A stretch of 64,000 bases of DNA, taken from JAUIET01 sp039111475. Lineage in GTDB: Bacteria; Pseudomonadota; Gammaproteobacteria; Pseudomonadales; JAUIET01. The stretch covers positions 62,001 to 126,000 of the forward strand of contig JBCCIP010000004.1 in the NCBI GenBank assembly GCA_039111475.1, read 5' to 3'. Of this stretch, positions 17,784-27,011 are shown one piece after another (the first letter of the stretch is position 1; every line of letters begins with the position of its first letter). Position numbers and translations under genes: made by a program. Below the pieces are notes generated by a model. The model ran no database searches. It saw only the letters and a list, made by a program, of their open reading frames with translations, and was not told the origin of the DNA.

Positions 17784-17854
17784 AATTTACCACCAAAATG
17801 CACGCGTCACACAACTGACATCAAACTGTCTTTAAAACAACACAGAGGAACTTC

Positions 17855-19075
17855 ATGATGCAAGGTGTATTAGCGGCTTTGAGCAGCGGCTTGTTAGGGG
17901 TACTGGTATCTTCGCCAATTCTTGCGGGTACCGTGACGTCTGACGGCGCGGATCTAATCTTGAAAACCAAAGGTGGCTTTGAAGTGAAAACCGCGGATGG
18001 CGATTACAGCTTCAAAGTAGGTGGTCGAATTATGCTCGATTACAACTCCTACGACGGCGTAATCAATACAGCAGAAGGCGAAACTGGCAGTGATGTGTGG
18101 TTCAGGCGCGCCCGACTGGAAATAAAGGGGAAGGCAAAAGACTGGTCTTACTTGATGTCCTACAACCTCACCGGCAGCGGATCAATTGATCAGCTGCACG
18201 CCAGCTACAACGGTTTTGGCAAGCTCGCGAAGCTAACCATGGGCCAGCAAAAAGAGGATTTTGGACTGGACGACACTGGCAGTTCAAAGTGGATTACCGG
18301 TATAGAACGTTCCTTGGCATCCGATGCATTTGATACTGGAAACAATTTGGGTATCAAGCTGCACGGCAGCACCGACATGATCAGCTACTCGGTGGGCGCT
18401 TACAAAGAATCAATTGACGGCGACGACAATTCACTGGACACCTCGTTTACGGGGCGATTTGTGTTCAGACCCATAGTTAATGATGATCTGTTGGTACACC
18501 TGGGCGCCGGTTTTAGTGTGCGCGACGGCGAGTTCGATTCACTGGGTGCGCGTTTGGGTGTTCGCGGTGGCGAAGACAAAACCGCCAATCGCAGCCGCGT
18601 TCGCTATGCGGGCGGACTGTCCGGTGATGAGCAGCAGAGCATGAACCTTGAAGCGGCCGCTATGTTTGGCCAAGCGCATGTTCAAGCGGAATACTTCTCC
18701 TCTGAAGTGAGCGGTGCCGCGGCACCTGATTTGGAAGTTGATGGATACTACCTTCAATTTGGTTGGGTATTGACGGGTGAAAACCGAAGTTATAAGAACG
18801 GTGCAGGTGTGTTCGACAAGATCAAACCGTCTGGTCCGGGCGGCGCCTGGGAATTGTTTGCTCGTTACGATGTATTGGATGTGAGCGGAACGGAAGCTGA
18901 TCCTTCGATTACAGTGGATGGCGGCGATGCGGATATCTTCACCCTAGGGGCGAATTGGTACATCAACAGCAACGCCAAAGTGTCGCTGAACTATGTAACG
19001 TCTGAAACCGACCAGCCTATCAATGGAGAAGATGATGGCGATGCGATTGTGGCGCGATTACAATTCGTGTTTTGA
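17855..19075 (+). CDS. Phosphate-selective porin, OprO/OprP family
   Basis: 406 residues with a Sec signal peptide (hydrophobic stretch, then SSPILAG near residue 24). The mature part begins with a strand rich in alternating residues; FKVGGRIMLDYNSYDG and VWFRRARLEIKGKAKDWSYLMSYNL are typical of Porin_O_P proteins. The protein ends in a beta-signal with terminal Phe (ARLQFVF), as expected for an outer-membrane barrel. OprP-type trimers pass phosphate or polyphosphate into the periplasm. The assignment is strengthened by the Pho box upstream and by phoB 20 bp downstream. An acidic loop (residues about 185-195) is notable for a phosphate channel. Confidence 0.9.
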   Translation: MMQGVLAALSSGLLGVLVSSPILAGTVTSDGADLILKTKGGFEVKTADGDYSFKVGGRIMLDYNSYDGVINTAEGETGSDVWFRRARLEIKGKAKDWSYLMSYNLTGSGSIDQLHASYNGFGKLAKLTMGQQKEDFGLDDTGSSKWITGIERSLASDAFDTGNNLGIKLHGSTDMISYSVGAYKESIDGDDNSLDTSFTGRFVFRPIVNDDLLVHLGAGFSVRDGEFDSLGARLGVRGGEDKTANRSRVRYAGGLSGDEQQSMNLEAAAMFGQAHVQAEYFSSEVSGAAAPDLEVDGYYLQFGWVLTGENRSYKNGAGVFDKIKPSGPGGAWELFARYDVLDVSGTEADPSITVDGGDADIFTLGANWYINSNAKVSLNYVTSETDQPINGEDDGDAIVARLQFVF

Positions 19076-19095
19076 AGACTTATTGATGCCGGCCT

Positions 19096-19794
19096 ATGGC
19101 TGACAGGACCATACTGATTGTTGAAGACGAAGTGCCAATTCGCGACATGCTGCGAATTGCACTGGGCAATGCGGGCTATAACACGCTGGAAGCAGGTGAT
19201 GTGCACAGTGCCCATGTGCAGGTGGTGGATCATCAGCCAGACCTGATTTTACTCGACTGGATGTTACCAGGCTCCAATGGTCTTGAACTGATTCGCCGTC
19301 TGAAAAGAGATTCAGCAACCAGCGGCATCCCCGTGATTATGTTGACGGCGCGCGCCGAAGAAGACAACAAGATTGGTGGTTTGGACGCTGGCGCCGATGA
19401 CTATATGACCAAGCCGTTTTCTCCCAGAGAACTGCTGGCCAGAATCAAAGCCTTGCTGCGTCGTGTTGTTCCGGATGTTGATGCGGTCAAGTTGCAGTGT
19501 GGGCAACTGTTCATGGACCTTGAAAGTCATATGGTATCAATTGATGGTTCAGCCATTGACATAGGCCCCACTGAATTTCGCTTGCTGCAATTTTTCATGA
19601 CGCATCGCGATAAAGTGTTTAGTCGTTCGCAGATTCTGGATAATGTATGGGGCAATACGGCCTACCTGGAAGAGCGCACCATTGATGTGCACATTCGGCG
19701 CCTGAGGAAGGCGCTTAAGGCGGAGGGTGTGACCGATCTTAGTCATTATCTCCAGACCGTTCGTGGTACTGGCTACCGTTTCTCAGTGCCCTGA
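19096..19794 (+). CDS. phoB: Phosphate regulon response regulator PhoB
   Basis: 232 residues, standard length. Receiver domain with Asp54 as phosphorylation site (ILLDWMLPGSNGLE), acidic pair Glu11/Asp12 and the TKPFSP lysine. The OmpR-type winged-helix domain follows (about 130-232) with GPTEFRLLQFFM and the recognition-helix region RTIDVHIRRLRKAL, ending in VRGTGYRFS. It binds Pho boxes such as those at 17766 and 21121. Followed two bases later by the phoR TTG start, so the two are translationally linked. Firmly identified from sequence plus context. Confidence 0.95.
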   Translation: MADRTILIVEDEVPIRDMLRIALGNAGYNTLEAGDVHSAHVQVVDHQPDLILLDWMLPGSNGLELIRRLKRDSATSGIPVIMLTARAEEDNKIGGLDAGADDYMTKPFSPRELLARIKALLRRVVPDVDAVKLQCGQLFMDLESHMVSIDGSAIDIGPTEFRLLQFFMTHRDKVFSRSQILDNVWGNTAYLEERTIDVHIRRLRKALKAEGVTDLSHYLQTVRGTGYRFSVP

Positions 19795-19796
19795 TT

Positions 19797-21092
19797 TTGA
19801 AAAAGTCTGAACTCTCGCTGTTGGTTCTCTGTTTGCTGCTAAGCATTGCAGCTGCCTGCTTGTTGTTTGGATTGTCATGGCAGGCGATCTTTGCTGGTAT
19901 GGCCCTAGGCGCCGGCGGTTATGCCGTCAGCTGCATTATTCGCTTGCGCCGTGTATATCACTGGCTGAAATTTGATACCGATTCCGAGCCTCCCGATAGT
20001 GCCGGCGAATACGGCGATGTGTTGGATGAACTTCACCGAATGAGGACAAGTTCACTACACCAGGCGGAACGTGCTGAACAACGAATAATACATTTACAGA
20101 ACTCCTTTGCCTCATTGGATGAGGCCGTGATCTTGTTAAACGACGCTGGCGAAATAGATTGGTCCAATCAAGCGGCTGAGCGCTTGTTTGGACTGCAATT
20201 TCCAGAAGACCACGGGCGTGCATTAGTCACATTGATTCGTGCGCCGGAGTTTTTGAGCTACTTTGATGACGGCGAGTATGAACAACCATTGTCAATTGCC
20301 GCACCTATGTCGGAAGTAGGTCAGCTGGAAGTCAGCGTAACCTGGTTTGGCGCCGGCAATCGCATGGTGTTCGTTCGCGATGTTACTGAAGTGAGACGGC
20401 TTGAGCAGATTCGAACGGACTTTATCGCGAATGTCTCGCACGAATTGCGCACACCGTTGACGGTTATCAGTGGCTACCTTGAAGCGATGCAGGATGGCGA
20501 ATCGGAATGGCAGGCCGCCTTACAACAAATGAGCAGTCAGGCCGATCGAATGGAATCTTTGCTCACTGATCTCACCCAGTTAAACAAACTTGAGTCTGTT
20601 GTTGAGCGGTCCCAGCATGATGTTATTGATATCAAAACCATGATTGGAATGATGTTCGATGGGGTGAGTGTTCAGCGACCTGAGCAAAAACTGGAAATCA
20701 AGCAAAAAACGGATGCTCAGTTACTGGGCAACAGGGAAGAGCTGTACAGTGCGTTTTCAAATCTGATTAACAATGCCAGCAAGTACAGTGATGTAAACGG
20801 CAAGATAGTCGTCACCTGGAAGCTCGATGCCACCGGCGCGAGTCTCACTGTAAGTGACAATGGCGTAGGTATAGAAGCACAACATCTACCTAGATTGACC
20901 GAGCGCTTCTATCGTGCGGATCCAGGCCGGCACCGGTCTACTGGCGGCACTGGTCTGGGCCTTGCCATTGTAAAGCACGTGCTGCTGCGGCATCAGGCAG
21001 CCCTAAAAATTGAAAGTACGCCCGGACAAGGAAGTACGTTTACTTGTTTGTTTCCTGAAGAGCGTGTGGTGCGTGCGGCGCCCGAAACCTAA
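19797..21092 (+). CDS. phoR: Phosphate regulon sensor histidine kinase PhoR
   Basis: 431 residues from a TTG start just after the phoB stop. Two N-terminal membrane segments (about 6-24 and 28-48) without a large periplasmic loop, as in PhoR. A PAS domain follows (about 100-200; FASLDEAVILLND), then the dimerisation helix with His215 (FIANVSHELRTPL), and the ATPase domain with NLINNASKYS, DNGVGI and GGTGLGLAIVKH. It phosphorylates PhoB under phosphate limitation and interacts with PhoU and the Pst transporter. Downstream stands a Pho box and pstS. Confidence 0.94.
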   Translation: MKKSELSLLVLCLLLSIAAACLLFGLSWQAIFAGMALGAGGYAVSCIIRLRRVYHWLKFDTDSEPPDSAGEYGDVLDELHRMRTSSLHQAERAEQRIIHLQNSFASLDEAVILLNDAGEIDWSNQAAERLFGLQFPEDHGRALVTLIRAPEFLSYFDDGEYEQPLSIAAPMSEVGQLEVSVTWFGAGNRMVFVRDVTEVRRLEQIRTDFIANVSHELRTPLTVISGYLEAMQDGESEWQAALQQMSSQADRMESLLTDLTQLNKLESVVERSQHDVIDIKTMIGMMFDGVSVQRPEQKLEIKQKTDAQLLGNREELYSAFSNLINNASKYSDVNGKIVVTWKLDATGASLTVSDNGVGIEAQHLPRLTERFYRADPGRHRSTGGTGLGLAIVKHVLLRHQAALKIESTPGQGSTFTCLFPEERVVRAAPET

Positions 21093-21120
21093 TTACTTCT
21101 TTCTGACCTTTTTTCGCGAA

Positions 21121-21138
21121 CTGTCACATTAGTGTCAT
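21121..21138 (+). promoter_or_regulatory. Pho box upstream of pstS
   Basis: CTGTCAC-ATTA-GTGTCAT, two 7-base half-sites with 4-base spacing, a near-consensus PhoB site. It ends 46 bp before the pstS ATG in the 92-bp gap after phoR. A strong candidate for driving pstSCAB-phoU. Confidence 0.88.
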
Positions 21139-21184
21139 TTTTTCTTGTTACCTTGCAACCATCGCCAAACATGAGGATTGAGGA

Positions 21185-22165
21185 ATGATTAAGCGATTGA
21201 TAGCTACTGCCAGCTCTGTGCTAATGCTCAGCAGCACTCTTGCGAACGCTGATGGTCTGGACGAAAATTTGCCTGACTACCAGAAAGTCAGCGGTATTGC
21301 TGGAAACTTGTCCAGCGTGGGTTCGGATACCTTGGCCAACCTGATGACTTTATGGGCTGAGGAGTTCAAGCGAGAATACCCCAGCGTCAATATTCAGATT
21401 CAAGCGGCGGGATCATCTACCGCACCGCCCGCACTCAGTGAAGGCACATCTAATCTAGGCCCAATGAGCCGAAAGATGAAAGACAACGAGCTCGAAGCGT
21501 TTGAAAACAAGCACGGCTACAAGCCTACGGCAGTACCTGTTGCGATTGATGCGCTCGCCGTTTATGTGCATAAAGACAATCCCTTGAAAGGTTTGTCATT
21601 GCCCCAGGTAGACGCAATTTTCTCGTCGAACAGAACGTGTGGCGGCAGTGACGACATCTCGAATTGGGGTGGCACTGGCCTTACTGGGGCTTGGCAGTCG
21701 CGTGACATACAACTGTTTGGGCGTAACTCTGTGTCTGGCACCTACGGTTATTTCAAGAAAGTAGCTCTCTGTAAAGGCGACTTCAGAGATACGGTGAATG
21801 AGCAGCCTGGTTCCGCCTCGGTAGTGCAATCGGTTTCAACGTCTATCAATGGCATAGGGTATTCGGGTATTGGCTACCGAACGTCCAGTGTGCGGGCATT
21901 GCCGCTGTCAAAGAAAGATGGTGATGATTATGTAGAGGCATCACCTGAAATGGCCGTTGCTGGCAAGTACCCTTTGTCCCGCTTTCTGTACACTTACGTG
22001 AACAAGCACCCCAGCAAAGACTTGAGCCCGCTTGAAGGCGAGTTTATCAAGCTTGTATTGTCTAAATCAGGTCAGGAAGTGGTATTAAAAGACGGTTACA
22101 TTCCGCTGCCAGCGGCGGTAGCAGACCGAACTCTGGAAAAGCTAGGGCTAAGGGTACCTCTATGA
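21185..22165 (+). CDS. pstS: Phosphate ABC transporter substrate-binding protein PstS
   Basis: 326 residues with a signal peptide cleaved after about residue 22 (STLANA-DG). PBP-like fold: SVGSDTLANLMTLWAEEF near the start, AAGSSTAPPALSEGTSNLGPMSRKM (the phosphate-binding SS/T and the SRxM loop), and GRNSVSGTYGYFKKV in the middle. This resembles the PstS subgroup common in Pseudomonas and marine gammaproteobacteria rather than E. coli PstS. It captures periplasmic phosphate for PstCAB. A Pho box lies upstream, and two overlapping hairpins separate it from pstC. Its stop codon lies inside the first hairpin. Confidence 0.93.
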   Translation: MIKRLIATASSVLMLSSTLANADGLDENLPDYQKVSGIAGNLSSVGSDTLANLMTLWAEEFKREYPSVNIQIQAAGSSTAPPALSEGTSNLGPMSRKMKDNELEAFENKHGYKPTAVPVAIDALAVYVHKDNPLKGLSLPQVDAIFSSNRTCGGSDDISNWGGTGLTGAWQSRDIQLFGRNSVSGTYGYFKKVALCKGDFRDTVNEQPGSASVVQSVSTSINGIGYSGIGYRTSSVRALPLSKKDGDDYVEASPEMAVAGKYPLSRFLYTYVNKHPSKDLSPLEGEFIKLVLSKSGQEVVLKDGYIPLPAAVADRTLEKLGLRVPL

Positions 22166-22221
22166 GTACCTCGAGACCCCTGGCGTCACGAGGAACTCAT
22201 AGAGTTGCCCTTTCGTGACGC
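22158..22221 (+). promoter_or_regulatory. Two mutually exclusive hairpins in the pstS-pstC junction
   Basis: Hairpin 1 pairs 22158-22173 with 22189-22204 (15 of 16 positions) around a 15-base loop, and contains the pstS stop codon. Hairpin 2 pairs GCGTCACGA (22183-22191) with TCGTGACGC (22213-22221), a perfect 9-bp stem that buries the GTG start of pstC (22215). They share bases 22189-22191, so only one can be complete. No U-run follows, so it is not a simple terminator. Likely functions: protecting or punctuating pstS mRNA, and controlling pstC translation. Confidence 0.7.
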
Positions 22222-24470
22222 AGTCAAGTGAATCACTGCTGCTGGAAAAAGACAGTTTCTTTCAGCGCAAACGCCGATTTAAAGACCGCTTTGCTCGCCA
22301 TGCCATTGCTGGTGGCGGGCTGGCGGTTATCGGTGCGATTCTGCTTATATTTCTCTACCTGGTCTATGAGATTGCGCCACTGTTCCAGTCGGCGTCAGTA
22401 GACGAAAAAACCAGCTTCCAAATTAGTGGCGATACGCAAGCCTTACACATTGCCCTTGAAGAGCAGGGTGAGTTGTTTCTACGCCTTAATGATGAAGGTA
22501 TCGCTGAGTTTCGCGAGGTCTCATCTGGCGCGCTGCGAAAATCGGTAACACTGTTAGACCCCTCAGAATCAATCGAGAGCTTTGCTACCGCAAGCAATGA
22601 AAGCCGAGTTATTGCGCTGGGGCTTTTAAACGGGTCGGTTAAAGTCGTCAAGCATGCGTATCGTTCAGTCTATCGGGGCGACGTGCGGGAGATTGTGCCT
22701 GACATCGAATACCCCTTGGGGGAGAGCGCGCGCGTGCTCACTGACTCCAGCAATCCGATTAAGATATTGGCCGTAAGAGACGGTGAAAATCAAGCCACTA
22801 TCGCTGCCATGGACTCAAGCGACATTCTGCACTTGATGGTGATAGAGAAAGAGCAAAATTTTCTTAGTGAAGAATGGGAGTTTAGCGAGCAGCTATTTGA
22901 TGTAGAGGACGTTGGTAGCGACGTTCGCAAGCTTATTGTTTCAGAAGACCAGCGCTACCTGTTTGTACTTAGCCAATCAGACGATCTGAAAATATATGAT
23001 TTAAGCAATGTGCGTCAAGGCGGTATTGATGCGTTGGTGGGGCAGTATAGTCTGAGCCCAGGCAATACCGTGAATGATATGCGCTTTTTGTTGGGCGGTA
23101 TTTCCCTTCTGGTGCACGACAGCAGCGGCCAGTTAACGCAGTGGTTCTGGCAATCATTTGATGGCCAGCGCCGTTTGGAAAAGGTACGCACGTTTCCCGG
23201 CGCAGATGGTAAGGCGACGGTACTCACCGAACAGCGACGCAAAGGTGTGGCCGTGATCAGCCACAGTGGTTTATTACAATTGGCGTACACCACATCATCA
23301 CGTATTGCCTTTGAAGAAAATATTGAATTCAATGGCCCTGTCAGCCAGGCGGCGATATCGCCCAGAGCTAACCTCTTACTGTTGGAAGACGGCCAAGGCA
23401 CTATTCGTGTTTGGGACATAGACAATGAACACCCGGAAACGTCGTTTGGTGCGTTGTGGGACGAAGTCTGGTACGAAAGCTACAGCGAGCCGGAATACGT
23501 CTGGCAGTCTTCCGCATCAAACAATGACTTTGAACCAAAGTACAGCTTCGCGCCGCTCGCGTTTGGTACTTTAAAAGCCGCGTTCTATTCGATGATGCTG
23601 GCCGCACCCTTAGCGATCTGTGGTGCTATTTATACCGCTTTTTTCATGGCGCCCGCGCTCCGGCGCAAGATAAAACCGCTGGTTGAGTTAATGGAGGCAT
23701 TGCCTACCGTCATTCTCGGATTCCTGGCGGGCCTCTGGTTGGCGCCATTTGTTGAAAAACACCTCCCGGCAATATTCTCGATGCTGCTTTTCTTGCCGCC
23801 CGCGATTGTTCTGGTGGCCTATGGGTGGAGCAAGTTGCCCATTCGATTTCGCGAATCAATGCCCGAAGGTTTTCACGCGGCGGTGTTGATTCCTGTGGTA
23901 CTGGTTCTGGCCTATCTATGCATAGCTGGCAGCCAACCCATGGAACTGTTGTTCTTCGACGGCGATGCGCGCGCATGGTTGACCAATGACCTGGGTGTAT
24001 CGTTTGATCAGCGCAATGCTCTGGTAGTGGGTGTCGCAATGGGCTTTGCGGTTATTCCAACCATTTTCAGTATCACCGAAGACGCCATCTTCGCCGTACC
24101 CAAGCATCTGTCTAATGGCTCATTGGCCTTGGGCGCAACTCCTTGGCAAACCTTGCTAAGAGTGGTTATGCCTACGGCAAGCCCCGGAATATTTTCCGCA
24201 CTGATGATTGGTTTGGGTCGCGCCGTCGGTGAAACCATGATTGTACTGATGGCCACGGGCAACACGCCCATCATGGACGCAAATATTTTTGAAGGCATGC
24301 GCACGCTGGCTGCCAATATCGCCGTGGAAGTTCCGGAAGCGGAAGTGGACAGTACCCATTACCGAGTGCTGTTTTTGGCTGCATTCGTGCTGTTTATGTT
24401 TACCTTTATCGTCAATACCGTCGCTGAACTTGTACGCCAGCGTCTAAGGGAGCGTTATGGATCACTCTAA
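22215..24470 (+). CDS. pstC: Phosphate ABC transporter permease PstC, long form with large periplasmic domain
   Basis: 751 residues, more than twice E. coli PstC (319). A first membrane segment (about 33-55) is followed by some 400 residues of beta-rich, WD40-like sequence (for example AISPRANLLLLEDGQGTIRVWD), then the ABC permease domain from about residue 455 (LKAAFYSMMLAAPLAICGAIY) with the EAA-type loop LALGATPWQTLLRVVMPTASPGIFSA. This long architecture is known from Pseudomonas-type PstC. The start is GTG within hairpin 2, with no strong ribosome-binding site, so translation may depend on the upstream gene. The last 14 bp overlap pstA. Confidence 0.92.
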   Translation: MTQSSESLLLEKDSFFQRKRRFKDRFARHAIAGGGLAVIGAILLIFLYLVYEIAPLFQSASVDEKTSFQISGDTQALHIALEEQGELFLRLNDEGIAEFREVSSGALRKSVTLLDPSESIESFATASNESRVIALGLLNGSVKVVKHAYRSVYRGDVREIVPDIEYPLGESARVLTDSSNPIKILAVRDGENQATIAAMDSSDILHLMVIEKEQNFLSEEWEFSEQLFDVEDVGSDVRKLIVSEDQRYLFVLSQSDDLKIYDLSNVRQGGIDALVGQYSLSPGNTVNDMRFLLGGISLLVHDSSGQLTQWFWQSFDGQRRLEKVRTFPGADGKATVLTEQRRKGVAVISHSGLLQLAYTTSSRIAFEENIEFNGPVSQAAISPRANLLLLEDGQGTIRVWDIDNEHPETSFGALWDEVWYESYSEPEYVWQSSASNNDFEPKYSFAPLAFGTLKAAFYSMMLAAPLAICGAIYTAFFMAPALRRKIKPLVELMEALPTVILGFLAGLWLAPFVEKHLPAIFSMLLFLPPAIVLVAYGWSKLPIRFRESMPEGFHAAVLIPVVLVLAYLCIAGSQPMELLFFDGDARAWLTNDLGVSFDQRNALVVGVAMGFAVIPTIFSITEDAIFAVPKHLSNGSLALGATPWQTLLRVVMPTASPGIFSALMIGLGRAVGETMIVLMATGNTPIMDANIFEGMRTLAANIAVEVPEAEVDSTHYRVLFLAAFVLFMFTFIVNTVAELVRQRLRERYGSL

Positions 24471-26199
24471 GGTGCATGCCAATTCGCTTTATCGATCGCA
24501 GAATCAGACTATAGGCAGCTGGTTCAGAAGCGGTGAGCCATGGATTTGGGTAACCGGTTCCGCGGTAGCCGTCAGCGTGATCGCAGTGGTTGGCTTACTG
24601 TTAATACTGGCCGTTCGTGGTTTGGGGCATTTCTGGCCCTCGAACATTGTCGAGTTTGACTATGTAGACGCGCGCAGTGGCGAGCAGATGATAGTGGCTG
24701 GGCAGTTAGCTGACAGTGAACAGGTGAGCCTGGAACAACTCAACTCGTCTGGCCTTGAACTGGATGCCAGCCTGGGTGAGATTCGCCGCCGCGACTTGAT
24801 GAAAACAGGTAATCGCGATCTGACCGGTGCGGATTTTCGTTGGTATCTCTATGAACGCATGAGCAATATCCGACAGCCTGACGGTTTGATGGTGATTGAG
24901 CGCCGTGAGTGGGGCAATTTCTATGGCTATTTGCTGGCCGTGAAAGAAGCCGGCACTATTGTCACGGAAAATTCGGCCAAAGAGTTTTCTGCACCGGTGT
25001 GGGAAGAGTTTCAATCGCGCCTGCAACGCGCACTTGAGCTGAATGACACGATTCAGGATATCGAAAAAAACGACACTCGCGCGTTAAATTATCGCCTTGA
25101 GAAACTTCGCCTGGATGAACGCGGCCTTGAACTGCAGAAAGATCTGGACGACAAGCTCAGACAAATAGAATTAGCTCGCATTACCGAGGCGCGCGCGGAA
25201 ATAGCAGTGAAGTACGAAGTCTTGCAAGAGACCTTAAACGATTTGCACCAACAAATTGAGCGCGACTCGTTTACGGCAGTCACCGCTACCGGGCAGGAGG
25301 TGGAGTTGACCTTTGCCAAGGTAGTTCATGCCTTGCTGCCCAATCAAATGTCTGCGTTTGACAAGGTACTGGCGTGGTTTGCAAAGCTTGCTGAGTTTCT
25401 TTCCGAAGACCCACGCGAAGCAAATACGGAAGGCGGCGTGTATCCCGCTATATTTGGTACCGTACTCATGGTGTTGCTGATGTCCATCATGGTTACACCG
25501 TTTGGTGTGGTGGCGGCGGTGTATTTGCGTGAATACGCCAAACAGGGTGTAATCACACGTACAATACGTATTGCCGTTAATAATCTCGCTGGCGTACCAT
25601 CGATTGTCTATGGCGTGTTTGGACTGGGCTTTTTCGTTTACGGTGTAGGCGAGCAGATCGACCATCTGTTTTTTGAAGCGGCCTTGCCCGCACCTACCTT
25701 TGGCACACCGGGATTGCTTTGGGCGTCATTAACCCTGGCCATTCTAACCGTACCGGTTGTTATTGTGGCCACCGAAGAGGGCTTGGCACGTATACCGCGC
25801 TCCGTGCGCGAAGGCAGCTTGGCTCTAGGAGCAACCAAAGCGGAGACTCTGTGGCGCGTAGTGCTGCCGATGGCCAGTCCGGCAATGATGACAGGTGTGA
25901 TTTTGGCGGTGGCACGTGCTGCCGGTGAAGTGGCCCCGCTAATGCTGGTGGGCGTGGTAAAGCTGGCACCGGCCTTACCGTTGGACGGCAATTTTCCGTT
26001 TCTGCATCTTGACCAGAAGTTTATGCATCTTGGTTTCCACATTTATGACGTTGGATTTCAAAGCCCGAATGTAGAAGCCGCACGACCATTGGTGTACGCC
26101 ACAGCGCTGCTATTGGTAGTAGTGATTGCAGTACTTAACTTTTCGGCAGTGAGTATTCGCAATCGACTGCGCGAAAAATACAAAGCCCTGGAGCATTGA
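24457..26199 (+). CDS. pstA: Phosphate ABC transporter permease PstA, long form
   Basis: 580 residues, about twice E. coli PstA (296). The N-terminal membrane segment is at about 25-50. A periplasmic insert of roughly 270 residues contains a charged, helical, probably coiled-coil stretch (about 190-280; many Glu/Arg/Leu). The permease domain starts near residue 325 (YPAIFGTVLMVLLMSIMVTPFGVVAAVYL) with the loop LALGATKAETLWRVVLPMASPAMMTG. It pairs with PstC in the inner membrane. It overlaps pstC by 14 bp and is followed by pstB after 6 bp. The matching long extensions in PstC and PstA suggest the two periplasmic domains act together. Confidence 0.92.
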   Translation: MDHSKVHANSLYRSQNQTIGSWFRSGEPWIWVTGSAVAVSVIAVVGLLLILAVRGLGHFWPSNIVEFDYVDARSGEQMIVAGQLADSEQVSLEQLNSSGLELDASLGEIRRRDLMKTGNRDLTGADFRWYLYERMSNIRQPDGLMVIERREWGNFYGYLLAVKEAGTIVTENSAKEFSAPVWEEFQSRLQRALELNDTIQDIEKNDTRALNYRLEKLRLDERGLELQKDLDDKLRQIELARITEARAEIAVKYEVLQETLNDLHQQIERDSFTAVTATGQEVELTFAKVVHALLPNQMSAFDKVLAWFAKLAEFLSEDPREANTEGGVYPAIFGTVLMVLLMSIMVTPFGVVAAVYLREYAKQGVITRTIRIAVNNLAGVPSIVYGVFGLGFFVYGVGEQIDHLFFEAALPAPTFGTPGLLWASLTLAILTVPVVIVATEEGLARIPRSVREGSLALGATKAETLWRVVLPMASPAMMTGVILAVARAAGEVAPLMLVGVVKLAPALPLDGNFPFLHLDQKFMHLGFHIYDVGFQSPNVEAARPLVYATALLLVVVIAVLNFSAVSIRNRLREKYKALEH

Positions 26200-26205
26200 A
26201 TCAAA

Positions 26206-26979
26206 GTGACTGAACCTAAAGAAAATGTGTGTCTGGAAGTAAAAGGTTTGCAGTTGTTTTATGACAACGATAAGCAGGCTTTGAAAGACATTGATATGTA
26301 CATTATGCAGCAACGCGTTACCGCATTTATTGGGCCCAGTGGCTGCGGTAAGTCCAGTTTGCTCCGTTGTTTTAATCGCATGAATGATCTGGTGGATGGC
26401 TGCCGCGTAGAAGGGCAGATATTACTCGATGGCACGGATATTTATGACAGTAAAGTCGATGCTTCCCGTCTGCGTCAGCGTATTGGCATGGTGTTTCAAA
26501 AACCCAATCCGTTTCCAAAAACGATTTACGAAAATGTCGCGTACGGCCTGCGAATTCAAGGCGTGAATAAAAAACGCGTACTTGACGAAATTGTTGAAAA
26601 ATCTCTGCGAGATGCCGCCTTGTGGGACGAAGTCAAAGACCGATTGCATGACTCTGCGCTTGGCCTGTCTGGTGGTCAGCAGCAAAGATTAGTCATTGCG
26701 CGTACTATTGCGATAGAGCCAGAAGTACTGTTGCTGGACGAGCCCGCATCTGCGTTGGATCCCATATCGACCTTAAAGATCGAAGAGTTGATTAATGATT
26801 TGAAGTCCAAATACACCATCATTATTGTGACGCACAATATGCAGCAAGCAGCACGGGTGTCAGAATTTACTGCGTTTATGTATCTCGGTGAACTCATTGA
26901 GTTTGGCGACACCAACCGAATATTTACCAACCCCAACGAGAAGCAAACCGAAGACTACATAACCGGCCGATACGGTTAA
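26206..26979 (+). CDS. pstB: Phosphate ABC transporter ATP-binding protein PstB
   Basis: 257 residues with a GTG start. Walker A GPSGCGKS (residues 43-50), signature LSGGQQQR (154-161), Walker B VLLLDEP (174-180) and the H-loop HNMQQA. The sequence around FNRMNDLVDGC and GMVFQKPNPFPKTIYENV is diagnostic for PstB. It supplies ATP hydrolysis for PstCA at the inner membrane. Tightly linked to pstA and followed 32 bp later by phoU, completing the operon. Confidence 0.97.
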   Translation: MTEPKENVCLEVKGLQLFYDNDKQALKDIDMYIMQQRVTAFIGPSGCGKSSLLRCFNRMNDLVDGCRVEGQILLDGTDIYDSKVDASRLRQRIGMVFQKPNPFPKTIYENVAYGLRIQGVNKKRVLDEIVEKSLRDAALWDEVKDRLHDSALGLSGGQQQRLVIARTIAIEPEVLLLDEPASALDPISTLKIEELINDLKSKYTIIIVTHNMQQAARVSEFTAFMYLGELIEFGDTNRIFTNPNEKQTEDYITGRYG

Positions 26980-27011
26980 GCAAGGCGACCACACATAGGC
27001 GGAGTAAGGAA

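Noticed and set aside
22158..22204. pstS-pstC stem as a rho-independent terminator
   Set aside because: No T-run follows the stem, and pstCAB-phoU continue directly downstream.
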